DNA from: Streptomyces humi
Lineage (GTDB): Bacteria; Actinomycetota; Actinomycetes; Streptomycetales; Streptomycetaceae
Assembly (NCBI RefSeq): GCF_001005085.2
Contig: NZ_LBMU02000015.1
Span: 84,200-148,199, forward strand
Length of the DNA: 64,000 bases
Reading direction: 5' to 3'
The stretch's first letter is position 1; each line of letters starts with the position of its first letter. The position numbers were made by a program, and so were the translations under genes. Shown one piece after another: positions 7,880-15,966 of the stretch. The notes beneath the pieces were generated by a model. That model saw only the letters and a list, made by a program, of their open reading frames with translations. It did not search any database and was not told where the DNA came from.

Positions 7880-9397
7880 TCAGGCCGACGCGGGCTGCAC
7901 CGGCACCTGGGCCGTGGCGCGGGCGGTGTTCCTGCGGACCAGCAGCAGGGTGACCACCGCGCCCAGCAGCGAGGCACAGCCGCAGATCACCACGCCCAGG
8001 GCCATGCCGTGCGCGAGGGCGTCCTGCGCGGCCGCCCTGGCGCTGTCGCTGCCCGCGTTGACCACCGCGAGGGGACCGGCCGCGGCCTCCATCCCGGCGT
8101 CGGCGCCGGACAGCTTGCCGACGAGCGCGGAGGACGCGGCGCTCATGGCGACCGTGCTGATCACAGCCGGGCCGAGGCCCTGGCCGAACTCGCGGACCAG
8201 GCTGGTCGCGCCGCTCGCCATACCCGTCATCTCGATCGGCACCGCGTTCACCGCGGCCGACGTCAGCGAGGACACCACGCAGATGAAGCCGACGCCGAGC
8301 AGCAGCACCGGACCGATGAAGGCGGCCAGCGAGGTGGTGGTGATGGGCAGCGCGGCGATCCAGAACTGACCCGCGGCCATCGGCAGCAGACCGCCCATCA
8401 GCAGCCAGCGCGGCTCGACGCGGGTGAGCATCCTGCTGAGCACCGGGGCGAGGAGCAGCGGGATCAGCTGGAGGATCACGAACGGCATGCCGGCCCGCAG
8501 GGCGCTGAGGTGCATGACCGCGCCCAGCCGGATGGAGACGACGTAGGCCGTGCCGATGAAGCCGAACATCCCGGTGAGCGCGACCACGGCGGCCGCCGCG
8601 AACGACGGGATCCGCAGCAGGTCCAGGTTGAACATCGGGGACACGGCGCGCTTCTCGGCGACCACGAACCCGATCAGGGCCACGGCGGCCAGGGTCAGCG
8701 CGGAGACGATCGACGGGCTGCTCCAGCCCCGGTCACCGCCCTCGATGATGCCCCACAGCAGGGCGGTGAGGCCGACGGCGACGCTGATCTGGCCCGGCCA
8801 GTCCAGGGCCCGGCCCTCGGGCGCCCTGGAGTCGGTGACCAGTGCCCAGCAGGCGATGCCGACCGCGACACCTAGGACGACCGGTGGTACGAACGCCCAG
8901 CGGAAGTCGGCGACCGTGGCGAGGATCCCGGAGGACAGCGGACCGACGGCGGAGGCGAGGGAGATGCTCAGCGCCCAGATGGAGACCGCCTTGGCGCGGT
9001 CCTTCTCCTCCGGTGTCGCGGCCGCGATCACGGCGAGGGAGCTGGGGAAGAGCGCGGCGGCGCCGACGCCGGCCAGGGCCTGCCCGATCCAGAGCATGGT
9101 GATGTTCTGGGAGGTGGCGTTGAGGAGTTCACCGATCGCCAGCACGAATCCGCCGAGGACCAGCAGCCGCTTGCGGCCGAAAAGGTCGCCCACCACACCG
9201 AAATTCAGTTCCAGGATCGCAGTGGGGAGAATGAACGCGGAGGTGACCCAGGCGACCTGGGATCCCGAAGCCCCGAACGCGGACTGTATTTCGCCGTTGA
9301 TGGGCGAGGGGACGGTAATGCACAGCTGCGCGGCGGCAACTGCCAGACAGCAGGCTATGAGCGTGCCCACGTCCAGTTTTTTCACAGCGTTGGTCAT
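7880..9397 (-). CDS. MFS drug exporter, DHA2 (14-TM) family
   Basis: This 505-aa protein has about 14 hydrophobic segments. It carries the family's motif A-like loop (GDLFGRKRLLVLGG) near residue 75 and a motif C-like segment in helix 5 (SLASAVGPLSSG). DHA2 members expel small hydrophobic compounds by proton antiport. I chose ATG 9397 because GGAG lies 6 bp before it; the codon at 9409 is an alternative. It is the last gene of a leftward group (P450, SDR, VOC, MFS) and so probably exports or confers resistance to that group's product or substrate. Confidence 0.88.
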   Translation of the reverse strand: MTNAVKKLDVGTLIACCLAVAAAQLCITVPSPINGEIQSAFGASGSQVAWVTSAFILPTAILELNFGVVGDLFGRKRLLVLGGFVLAIGELLNATSQNITMLWIGQALAGVGAAALFPSSLAVIAAATPEEKDRAKAVSIWALSISLASAVGPLSSGILATVADFRWAFVPPVVLGVAVGIACWALVTDSRAPEGRALDWPGQISVAVGLTALLWGIIEGGDRGWSSPSIVSALTLAAVALIGFVVAEKRAVSPMFNLDLLRIPSFAAAAVVALTGMFGFIGTAYVVSIRLGAVMHLSALRAGMPFVILQLIPLLLAPVLSRMLTRVEPRWLLMGGLLPMAAGQFWIAALPITTTSLAAFIGPVLLLGVGFICVVSSLTSAAVNAVPIEMTGMASGATSLVREFGQGLGPAVISTVAMSAASSALVGKLSGADAGMEAAAGPLAVVNAGSDSARAAAQDALAHGMALGVVICGCASLLGAVVTLLLVRRNTARATAQVPVQPASA

Positions 9398-9410
9398 TCC
9401 GTACTCCATC

Positions 9411-9851
9411 TCACGGGTTAACGGTGGTGCCGCGCTCTACGAGTTCGCCGCGTTCTATGAGTTCGATGAGATTTCCCTCGGGGTCCTTGACCCAGGCCAT
9501 CCGCACCCCCGCTTCGGGGGACGGTCCGGGGGCGAGGACCTCGCCCGCCCCGTGGGCCACCAGGGCGGCGTACACGGGGTCGAGTTCGGGGGTGGTGACC
9601 GCGAAGTGCCCGTACCCCTCGGTGAGTACGGCGGTCATCGGGTCCGGGGCCCTGAGGCCGGGCACGGACCCGGGCCTGGCGAGCAGTTCGATGCGCCAGC
9701 CGTGCGGGTGTTCCAGGACGACACCGGTCAGACCGGGTCCGTCGAGACGGAACTCGAAGACGGTCTTCAGCGCGAAGGCCGTCCGGTACCAGTCGAGTTG
9801 GGCGGGCAGGTCGCGTACGTTGAGGCCCACGTGGTCGAGTCGTGCGTGCAT
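9411..9851 (-). CDS. VOC-family (glyoxalase/bleomycin-resistance fold) protein
   Basis: The 146-aa product has two beta-alpha-beta-beta-beta modules. Family metal-ligand positions are visible: His in LDHVGLNV, Glu in WRIELLA, His in GYGHFAVTT, and Glu in GNLIELIERG. This pattern is typical of lyases, isomerases and extradiol-type enzymes rather than of pure binding proteins. It lies 6 bp after the SDR gene and 13 bp before the MFS gene, so it is clearly in their operon. The substrate is unknown. Confidence 0.82.
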   Translation of the reverse strand: MHARLDHVGLNVRDLPAQLDWYRTAFALKTVFEFRLDGPGLTGVVLEHPHGWRIELLARPGSVPGLRAPDPMTAVLTEGYGHFAVTTPELDPVYAALVAHGAGEVLAPGPSPEAGVRMAWVKDPEGNLIELIERGELVERGTTVNP

Positions 9852-9857
9852 CGGCGC

Positions 9858-10628
9858 TCAGCCCGCCATCGCGCTGTCGCCGCCGTCGACCATGAGGTTG
9901 GCGCCGTTGACGAAGGCCGCCTCGTCGGAGCAGAGGAAGGCCGCGGCGCGTGCGATGTCCTCCGGCTGCCCGACCCTGCCGACCGGGATCCGGGCCTCCA
10001 GCTGCGCCTTCGGGCCGTCGGGGTCGTCGAGGAAGGGGGCGGTGGCGGAGGTGCGGGTCATGCCGGGGGCGATGCTGTTGACGCGGATGCGGTGCGGCGC
10101 GCCGGCCGCGCAGAGGTGCTTGGTCATCGCGAGGACCCCGCCCTTGGCGGCGCCGTGCGGCACCATCGGCATGAACAGCGCGCCGCGCTCGGCGGCCACG
10201 GACGCGACGTTCAGGACGGCGCCGCCGCCGCGTGCGACCAGGTGCGGCCAGGCCGCCCGGGTGCAGAAGTAGGGGATGTCCAGTTCGTTCCTGATGGTGA
10301 AGTACCAGTCGGCCGCCGGCATCGTCTCGAAGGGGCCGTTGCGCAGCGCGGAGGCGTTGTTGTAGAGGATGTCGAGCCCGCCGAACTCGGCGATCCCGGC
10401 CTCGATCCACTCCCGCGCCCCGGCCTCGGTGGAAAGGTCGACCGGGGCCAGTGAACGCATCACACCGCCGGCCTTCTCGACGAGTTCCACGGTTTCCGCG
10501 GCGCTCTGCCCGTCGATGTCGCAGCCGAATACGGTGGCCCCCTCGGCCGCGAATACCTGTGCCGCGGCCCGGCCGATTCCTGCTCCCGTTCCACTGATGA
10601 AAGCGATTTTCCCGGCCAGTCGACCCAT
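9858..10628 (-). CDS. SDR-family protein lacking the catalytic tyrosine
   Basis: The 256-aa fold is complete: cofactor motif SGTGAGIG near residue 15, NNAS, the Ser in NVASVAA, the active-site Lys162, and the C-terminal FVNGANLMVDGG. The residue that should be catalytic Tyr is His158 (PHGAAKGG). Loss of Tyr usually reduces or changes SDR chemistry. The substrate may be poised differently, or the protein may bind cofactor without redox. I prefer ATG 10628 over the upstream TTG at 10637 because aaggga lies at a better distance. It is the first gene after a promoter-like sequence and starts the SDR-VOC-MFS group. Confidence 0.85.
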   Translation of the reverse strand: MGRLAGKIAFISGTGAGIGRAAAQVFAAEGATVFGCDIDGQSAAETVELVEKAGGVMRSLAPVDLSTEAGAREWIEAGIAEFGGLDILYNNASALRNGPFETMPAADWYFTIRNELDIPYFCTRAAWPHLVARGGGAVLNVASVAAERGALFMPMVPHGAAKGGVLAMTKHLCAAGAPHRIRVNSIAPGMTRTSATAPFLDDPDGPKAQLEARIPVGRVGQPEDIARAAAFLCSDEAAFVNGANLMVDGGDSAMAG

Positions 10629-10673
10629 GATTGCCAAGTCCCTTGTCCCATGCCGCCCGAGTGCGGTGGTGGC

Positions 10674-10702
10674 AGCGTAGGTAGGGCCTTTGGCGAGAAC
10701 AA
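10674..10702 (-). promoter_or_regulatory. Promoter for the SDR-VOC-MFS genes
   Basis: Reading leftward, TTGTTC (10702-10697), 17 bp, then TACGCT (10679-10674) fit a vegetative Streptomyces promoter about 45 bp before the SDR start. Confidence 0.5.
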
Positions 10703-10752
10703 GAAATGCGTCAGGGAAGGGGCATCGGGCGTTCGTATGGCTGGTATGCGCC

Positions 10753-12027
10753 TCAGGCGCCCAGGCGTAGCGGGAGGGCCTGGACGCTGTTGCCGACGAA
10801 GCCCGCGAGCCGGGTGAGCGCCGCCTCCGGGGCCGCCAGGTCCAGGGCGGGGAACCGGTCGAAGAGCCGCTCCAGGGCGACCGTGGCCTCCAGCCGGGCC
10901 AGCGGGGCGCCCAGGCAGTAGTGGGCGCCGTGGCCGAGGGAGAGGTGGCGTGCGGCGCCGGGCCGGTGGGCCCTGGTGACGTCGAACCGGTCGGCGTCCG
11001 GGCCGTGCGCGGCCGGGTCGCGGCCCGCCGCCGAGTAGCCCGCCAGGACCGGGGTGCCGGCCGGGATCACCGTGCCGTCGACGGTCAGGTCCCGCACGGG
11101 GTAGCGGAACGGGAAGAAGCTGACCGGCGCGTCCCAGCGCAGCGTCTCCTCCACGACGTCGGCCCAGCTCGCCGCCCCCGCGCGGACGAGTTCGAGCTGG
11201 TCGCGGTGGGCGCACAGGGCACGGACGGCGTTGGTGATCAGGTTGAGCGTGGTCTCGTGCCCGGCGATGATCATCAGGACCAGGGTGCCGATCAGCTCCT
11301 CCTGGCCGAGCCGCCCGCCCTCCTCGTCGCGGGCGGCGAGCAGGGCACTGGTGAGGTCGTCGCCGGGCCGCTCGGTCCGGGCCGCGACGACGCAGCCGAG
11401 GACGGCGATCAGCTCCCGGTTGGCGGCGACGGCCGCGCCGGGCTCGGTGTCGGTGGCCACCACCTGGCTGGACAGGTGGTGCAGTCGGTCTCTGAACTCG
11501 GTCTCCACACCGAGGAGTTCGCTGATCACGTCCATCGGAAGCGGCAGCGCGAAGTGCCGCCGCAGGTCGGCGGTCCCGCCACCCTGGGCCGCGGCCCGCG
11601 CCAGGCGGTCCAGCAGCGAGGTAGTCAACTCCTCGACGCGTGGGCGCAGTTCGGCCACCCGGCGCGGGGTGAAGGCTCGGCTGACCAGTCCGCGCAGCCT
11701 GCGGTGGTCGGCGCCGTCGGCGGTGGTCATGCCGCGCACGGTGGCGAAGGTCAGCAGAGGCCAGCCCGCGGGGATGCGGCCCTGCCGCAGTTCCGTGAAG
11801 TGCCGTGCGTCTTTTGCGACTTCGGGATGCTGGAGGAAGTCCTTGAGGGCATCGTGGCCGAGCACGGCCATGCCCTCGACCCCACCGGGCAGGGCGACCG
11901 GTGTCACCGCGCCGCGCGCCCGCAGCGCGGCGTTGCCGGCGTGCGGGCAGCCGCCCGCGGGGTCGGGGCGGTACGGCGCGGGCGGGGTCTGCACGGAGGG
12001 CTCCTGACGGCCGTACGGCACGGACAT
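10753..12027 (-). CDS. Cytochrome P450, CYP107/CYP105-like hydroxylase
   Basis: The 424-aa product has all standard motifs: I-helix AGHETT with the acid-alcohol pair, K-helix EETLRW, and heme loop LGHGAHYCLG with Cys371. It resembles soluble Streptomyces P450s that hydroxylate or epoxidise macrolides, terpenes or xenobiotics. I start at the ATG at 12027 (MSVPYGRQEP), as usual for the family. A TACGAT -10-like hexamer only 5 bp before that ATG suggests a leaderless mRNA, though the -35 is poor. It is followed 124 bp later by the SDR-VOC-MFS group on the same strand and may belong with it. Confidence 0.9.
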   Translation of the reverse strand: MSVPYGRQEPSVQTPPAPYRPDPAGGCPHAGNAALRARGAVTPVALPGGVEGMAVLGHDALKDFLQHPEVAKDARHFTELRQGRIPAGWPLLTFATVRGMTTADGADHRRLRGLVSRAFTPRRVAELRPRVEELTTSLLDRLARAAAQGGGTADLRRHFALPLPMDVISELLGVETEFRDRLHHLSSQVVATDTEPGAAVAANRELIAVLGCVVAARTERPGDDLTSALLAARDEEGGRLGQEELIGTLVLMIIAGHETTLNLITNAVRALCAHRDQLELVRAGAASWADVVEETLRWDAPVSFFPFRYPVRDLTVDGTVIPAGTPVLAGYSAAGRDPAAHGPDADRFDVTRAHRPGAARHLSLGHGAHYCLGAPLARLEATVALERLFDRFPALDLAAPEAALTRLAGFVGNSVQALPLRLGA

Positions 12028-12110
12028 GGCCGATCGTAGGCGCACCCGGGCCCGCGAGGAGCGGTGCTCCGGCCATGCCGGGTCCGGGAATATCGGCGCC
12101 CGGGAGCAGG

Positions 12111-12138
12111 TTGACCCGTACGGAACCGTGGGTATAGT
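12111..12138 (+). promoter_or_regulatory. Strong vegetative-type promoter of the Rho-like gene
   Basis: TTGACC (12111-12116), 16 bp, then TATAGT (12133-12138) is one of the best consensus matches in the window. Predicted start is near 12145, giving an untranslated leader of about 230 bases. Confidence 0.7.
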
Positions 12139-12144
12139 GCCATC

Positions 12145-12377
12145 AGCACGTACGGTCGCCCCTTCGCCGGGCGCCGAGTGCCGGTTCTGTTTCCTCCAGC
12201 CACGTCGCCCGTCGTTCACCGACCGGCCGTCGGCTTCTCAGCACCACCTCGTGACCCGGGCCCCGGTGCCGTCCCGAGGTGCCGTTCCCGCCGCACGGAG
12301 GCCTGCGTGCACGGCCTCCCGCTCGCGGCCCGCTCCCCCTTCTCCATCATGTCTTCCGTCCTCGAAAGGGCCCCCTC
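12145..12377 (+). promoter_or_regulatory. Long C-rich leader of the Rho-like gene
   Basis: The 230 bases between the predicted transcription start and the ATG are rich in C and pyrimidine runs (cgccccttcgccggg, ttcaccgacc, ctcccccttctccatc) and have fewer G than C. This is the composition of Rho-utilisation sites. A GTG at 12178 opens a 67-codon frame that overlaps the rho ATG and could be a leader peptide. E. coli rho is autoregulated by attenuation in its leader; the same may hold here. No other gene was seen in this stretch. Confidence 0.45.
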
Positions 12378-13526
12378 ATGACCACCACACTCGAACCTCC
12401 CGTACAGCAGCAGGAGCGGCCCGCCGCCCAGCCCGTCACCGGTGTCCTCGACATCGACGCGGGCGGGAAGGGGCAGCTGCGGGCCCCGAGCTGCCTGCCC
12501 TCCCCCGCCGACCTCCAGGTCTCCCCCGCGCTGATCCGCCGTCACGGCCTGCGCAGGGGCGACCTCGTCGAGGGCGTCCGGGGCGACCGGCGCGCGCTGA
12601 CCGGGATCACGCGCGTCAACGGCCGCGCCCCCGGCGAACCGCACGGCCGGCGTCATTTCCGCGACCTCACCCCGCTGCACCCGTACGAGCGGCTCCGCCT
12701 GGAGCACCCGGCCGCCGGGCTGGCCGGACGGGTCGCCGACCTGTTCACGCCCGTCGGCAAGGGACAGCGCGGGCTGATCGTGGCCCCGCCCAAGACCGGC
12801 AAGACCGTGCTGCTCCAGCAGTTCGCGGCCGCCGTCGCCGGCAACCACCCCGAGGCGCATCTGATGGTGCTGCTGCTCGACGAGCGCCCCGAGGAGGTCA
12901 CCGACATGCGGCGTTCGGTGCGCGGCGAGGTGTACGCGTCCACCTTCGACCGGCCCGCCAAGGAGCACATCGCCCTCGCCGAACTCGTCGTCGAGCGGGC
13001 CAAACGGCTCGTCGAGGACGGCGAGGACGTCGTCATCCTGCTCGACTCGCTGACCCGGCTGTGCCGGGCCCACAACAACGCGGCCGCCTCCAACGGCCGC
13101 ACCCTCAGCGGCGGTGTCGACGCCGGCGCGCTGCTCGGCCCGAAGCGGTTCTTCGGCGCCGCCCGCAAGGCCGAGGAGGGGGGCTCGCTCACCATCCTCG
13201 CCACCGTCCTGGTGGACACCGGTTCGCGGGCCGACGGCTACTTCTTCGAGGAGCTGAAGAGCACCGGCAACATGGAGCTGCGCCTGGACCGCGAGCTCGC
13301 CTCCCGGCGGGTCTTCCCCGCCGTGGACATCGGCCCCTCCGGCACCCGCCGCGAGGAATTCCTGCTCACCCCGGCCGAGTTGACCGTCGTACGCGGGCTG
13401 CGCCGGGCCTTGCAGGGCCGGGAGGGCACCCCGAACGGCCTGGAGACCCTGCTCCAGCGGATGCGGGAGACCCCGGACAACGCCACCTTCCTGCGCCGGG
13501 TCCAGCCGACCCTGCCGGCGGGCTGA
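12378..13526 (+). CDS. Short Rho-type transcription termination factor
   Basis: The 382-aa protein has an N-terminal cold-shock-like RNA-binding region (about residues 15-100; VLDIDAGGKGQLRAPS, YVSPALIRR-like segment) and a RecA-type motor: Walker A APPKTGKT with Lys142, Walker B VVILLDSLTR with Asp223, and the Q/R-loop segments GGVDAGALLGPKRFFGAAR. It lacks the long charged N-terminal insert of the main actinobacterial Rho (commonly 600-700 aa), so it is probably a second, compact Rho. It should be a hexameric ATP-dependent RNA translocase. AAAGG precedes the ATG. It is single, flanked by a divergent P450 and a carboxypeptidase. Confidence 0.88.
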   Translation: MTTTLEPPVQQQERPAAQPVTGVLDIDAGGKGQLRAPSCLPSPADLQVSPALIRRHGLRRGDLVEGVRGDRRALTGITRVNGRAPGEPHGRRHFRDLTPLHPYERLRLEHPAAGLAGRVADLFTPVGKGQRGLIVAPPKTGKTVLLQQFAAAVAGNHPEAHLMVLLLDERPEEVTDMRRSVRGEVYASTFDRPAKEHIALAELVVERAKRLVEDGEDVVILLDSLTRLCRAHNNAAASNGRTLSGGVDAGALLGPKRFFGAARKAEEGGSLTILATVLVDTGSRADGYFFEELKSTGNMELRLDRELASRRVFPAVDIGPSGTRREEFLLTPAELTVVRGLRRALQGREGTPNGLETLLQRMRETPDNATFLRRVQPTLPAG

Positions 13527-13530
13527 CGGA

Positions 13531-13553
13531 CCGGCGCCGGGGCCCCCGGCTGC
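13531..13553 (+). terminator. Possible weak terminator after the Rho-like gene
   Basis: A GC-rich inverted repeat (gccgg, 5-base loop, ccggc) lies just after the stop, followed by a second imperfect stem around 13562-13578. No T-run. Confidence 0.3.
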
Positions 13554-13630
13554 GGCATCCGGGTTGCCCGGGGCAGCCATCCGGCCCAGGGCCGCGCGCC
13601 GTAGGACGCCACCCTTCCTACGTTGATCGT

Positions 13631-14857
13631 ATGACGATCGGATTGACTGACCGATTCCCGCGCCGAGCGGCGGTGTCCACCTGCGCCCTCTGTGTGGCCG
13701 GGCTGCTGGCACTGACCCCCGCCACGGCCGCCGCGGAGGCCACCGCGCCCGCCCCGGGGGCGGCGGTGCCCGGGCCGGCGCTGCTCTACCACTCCGGCGT
13801 CCAGGTCCGGCCGCACGCGGGAGCGCCCGCGGTCCCGGACGTCTCCGCGCTCTCCTGGCTGGTGGCCGACGCGGACACCGGCGAGGTACTGGCGGCGAAC
13901 CAGGCACACCTGAGGCTGCCACCGGCCAGCACGCTGAAGACCCTCTTCGCGCTCACCGTGCTGCCCGCGCTGCCCGCCGGCCTGGAACACCGGGTGACGC
14001 CCGGGGAACTGGCCGACGTCGAGGAGGGCAGCAGCCTGGTCGGCGTCGAGGAGGGGCACACCTACCGGGTGGCCGACCTGTGGCGCGGCGTCTTCCTCAG
14101 CTCGGGCAACGACGCCGTGCACGTCCTGGCCGCGCTCGACGGCGGCTGGGACCGCACCGTCACCCGGATGCAGACCAAGGCCCGCTCGCTCGGCGCCCTG
14201 GACACCCACGTGGAGTCCCCCGACGGCTACGACGCGCCCGGCCAGGTCTCCTCGGCGTACGACCTGGCGGTGTTCGGCCGGACCGGGCTGCGCGACCCCG
14301 ACTTCGCGCGCTACTGCTCCACCGCCGAGGCCCGCTTCCCGGCCGGCGACGGCTGGTCCTTCGGCATCGAGAACACCAACCGGCTGCTGACCGGCGAGGA
14401 CGGTGTGGGCCGGTACCCCGGCATGATCGGCATCAAGAACGGCTACACCAGCAACGCCGGCAACACCCTGGTGGCCGCCGCCCGGCGGGGCGGCCGGACC
14501 CTGGTGGTGACGGTGATGAACCCCCAGGACGGCGGCGTGTACGACGAGGCCCGTCAGCTGCTCGACTGGGGTTTCGGAGCGGCCGGACGGGTCGATCCGG
14601 TGGGCTCGCTGGACGCGCTGCGACCCGCCCCACGGCCCGGGCCGAGCACCGTGCCGATGGCCGCGGCCACGGCCTCCCAGGACGACTCCGGCTGGCCGGA
14701 CACGGCCGTCGTCGCGGCCGTCGCGGCCCTCGGCGCCGGGGCCGTGACCCTGGCGATGCGGCTCAGGGGCGACCGCTCCGACCGCTCCCGCCGTGCCGCC
14801 GAACCCTCCTCGCCCACCGGACCGGACGGCCCGTCCGGTCCGGCCGGGCGCGCCTGA
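13631..14857 (+). CDS. D-alanyl-D-alanine carboxypeptidase (class C low-mass PBP)
   Basis: The 408-aa protein begins with a Sec signal peptide (hydrophobic core LCVAGLLALTPATAAAEA). The serine peptidase triad motifs follow: SxxK at Ser100-Lys103 (ASTLK), SxN at Ser158-Asn160 (SGN), and K-N-G at Lys269 in place of the usual KTG. A late hydrophobic segment (AVVAAVAALGAGAVTLAMRL) anchors the C-terminus, with a basic tail inside. It trims the terminal D-Ala of peptidoglycan stem peptides outside the membrane. Its 3' end runs through 304 bp that also encode the C-terminus of the convergent mannosyltransferase on the other strand. Confidence 0.9.
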   Translation: MTIGLTDRFPRRAAVSTCALCVAGLLALTPATAAAEATAPAPGAAVPGPALLYHSGVQVRPHAGAPAVPDVSALSWLVADADTGEVLAANQAHLRLPPASTLKTLFALTVLPALPAGLEHRVTPGELADVEEGSSLVGVEEGHTYRVADLWRGVFLSSGNDAVHVLAALDGGWDRTVTRMQTKARSLGALDTHVESPDGYDAPGQVSSAYDLAVFGRTGLRDPDFARYCSTAEARFPAGDGWSFGIENTNRLLTGEDGVGRYPGMIGIKNGYTSNAGNTLVAAARRGGRTLVVTVMNPQDGGVYDEARQLLDWGFGAAGRVDPVGSLDALRPAPRPGPSTVPMAAATASQDDSGWPDTAVVAAVAALGAGAVTLAMRLRGDRSDRSRRAAEPSSPTGPDGPSGPAGRA

Positions 14858-15966
14858 CCGGTCGGCAGGCCGAACAGCAGGCCCAGCGTGATCCAGGTGT
14901 ACAGGTTGCTGCCGAGGAAGCCGTCGATCCCGGACGCGTCGTCGAACCAGAGCCACACCACGCTGGTGCACATCACCGCGTACAGGGCGGCCGCGATCCG
15001 CGGGTGCCCGGCTCGGGCCAGGACCACGAACGACGGCAGCACCCACACCAGGTGGTGCACCCAGGTGATCGGGCTGACCAGGCAGGCGGTGAGACCGGTG
15101 AGCGCGAAGGCGGCCGTCCAGTCCCCGGCCGCCACCGCCCCGCGGGTCCGCCACGCCCACACGGCCAGCGTGAGCAGGACGACGATCGCCCACAGCGGCT
15201 TGTCCGGATGACCGAGCCGGGCCAGGACGCCTTGCAGCGACTGGTTGGACACGTAGTCGAGCCGGCCCACCCGGCTGGTGTCCCACAGTGCCCGCGTCCA
15301 GTAGAAGCGGGACGCCCTCGGGTCGGCCCAGGCGGCGAGGCCGGTGGCCGCCAGCGTCACGGCCGTCGCCGTCGCCGCCGCCCGCCACCTGCGGGCGAGC
15401 AGCAGCATCCCGATGAACAGCGCGGGGGTCAGCTTGACCGCGGCGGCGAGCCCGATCCCGACGCCCGCCCAGCGGCCCCGGCCGCCGCGCAGCAGCCGGC
15501 AGTCGGCGAGGACCAGGGCGAGCAGTACCAGGTTCACCTGGCCGAAGCTGAAGGTGTCCCGCAGTGGTTCGAACAGCGCCAGCGCGCACAGGATCAGCGC
15601 CCAGCGGTACCAGCCCAGGCGCCGCCGGCCCGGCCCGGCCAGGACGCGCAGCACGAACGCCAGCGCGGCCAGGTTGAGCAGCAGCGAGGCCGCGATGGCC
15701 AGGCGCAGCCCCACCAGCGCCATGGGCAGCATGCCGAGCGCGGCGAACGGCGGATAGGTGAAGCCGTACTCCGTCCCCGGCACCCGGTAGTCGTAGATCC
15801 GGCCGCCGTGGTGCACCCAGGTGTGCACGGTGCCGTAGTAGACGCGCAGGTCGAACCAGTCGCGCAGCAGCGGCACGGTCGCCGTGAACGCGGTCACGGC
15901 GGCGGCGAGGACCAGGACGAGCAGCACCCTCCCCCGCTCGGTCCGTGGTGCTCTCGGGCCTCTCAT
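14554..15966 (-). CDS. Polyprenyl-phosphate-dependent alpha-mannosyltransferase, GT87 type
   Basis: The 470-aa product has about ten membrane segments after a basic N-terminus (MRGPRAPRTERGRVLLV). The early loop DWFDLRVYYGTVHTWVHHGGRIYDYRVPGTEYGFTYPPF is the GT87 (DUF2029) signature with acidic catalytic residues facing outside. Such enzymes add alpha-1,2 mannoses to lipoglycans using polyprenyl-phosphomannose. Its ATG overlaps the stop of the upstream MptB-like gene (ATGA), so translation is coupled. The last 100 residues are low-complexity and lie antisense to the carboxypeptidase gene; no earlier in-frame stop exists. Confidence 0.85.
   Translation of the reverse strand: MRGPRAPRTERGRVLLVLVLAAAVTAFTATVPLLRDWFDLRVYYGTVHTWVHHGGRIYDYRVPGTEYGFTYPPFAALGMLPMALVGLRLAIAASLLLNLAALAFVLRVLAGPGRRRLGWYRWALILCALALFEPLRDTFSFGQVNLVLLALVLADCRLLRGGRGRWAGVGIGLAAAVKLTPALFIGMLLLARRWRAAATATAVTLAATGLAAWADPRASRFYWTRALWDTSRVGRLDYVSNQSLQGVLARLGHPDKPLWAIVVLLTLAVWAWRTRGAVAAGDWTAAFALTGLTACLVSPITWVHHLVWVLPSFVVLARAGHPRIAAALYAVMCTSVVWLWFDDASGIDGFLGSNLYTWITLGLLFGLPTGQARPAGPDGPSGPVGEEGSAARRERSERSPLSRIARVTAPAPRAATAATTAVSGQPESSWEAVAAAIGTVLGPGRGAGRSASSEPTGSTRPAAPKPQSSS

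Noticed and set aside
7880..9397. MFS exporter as part of the peptide locus
   Set aside because: It is convergent with the P450, separated by two terminator hairpins, and clearly belongs to the leftward SDR-VOC group.
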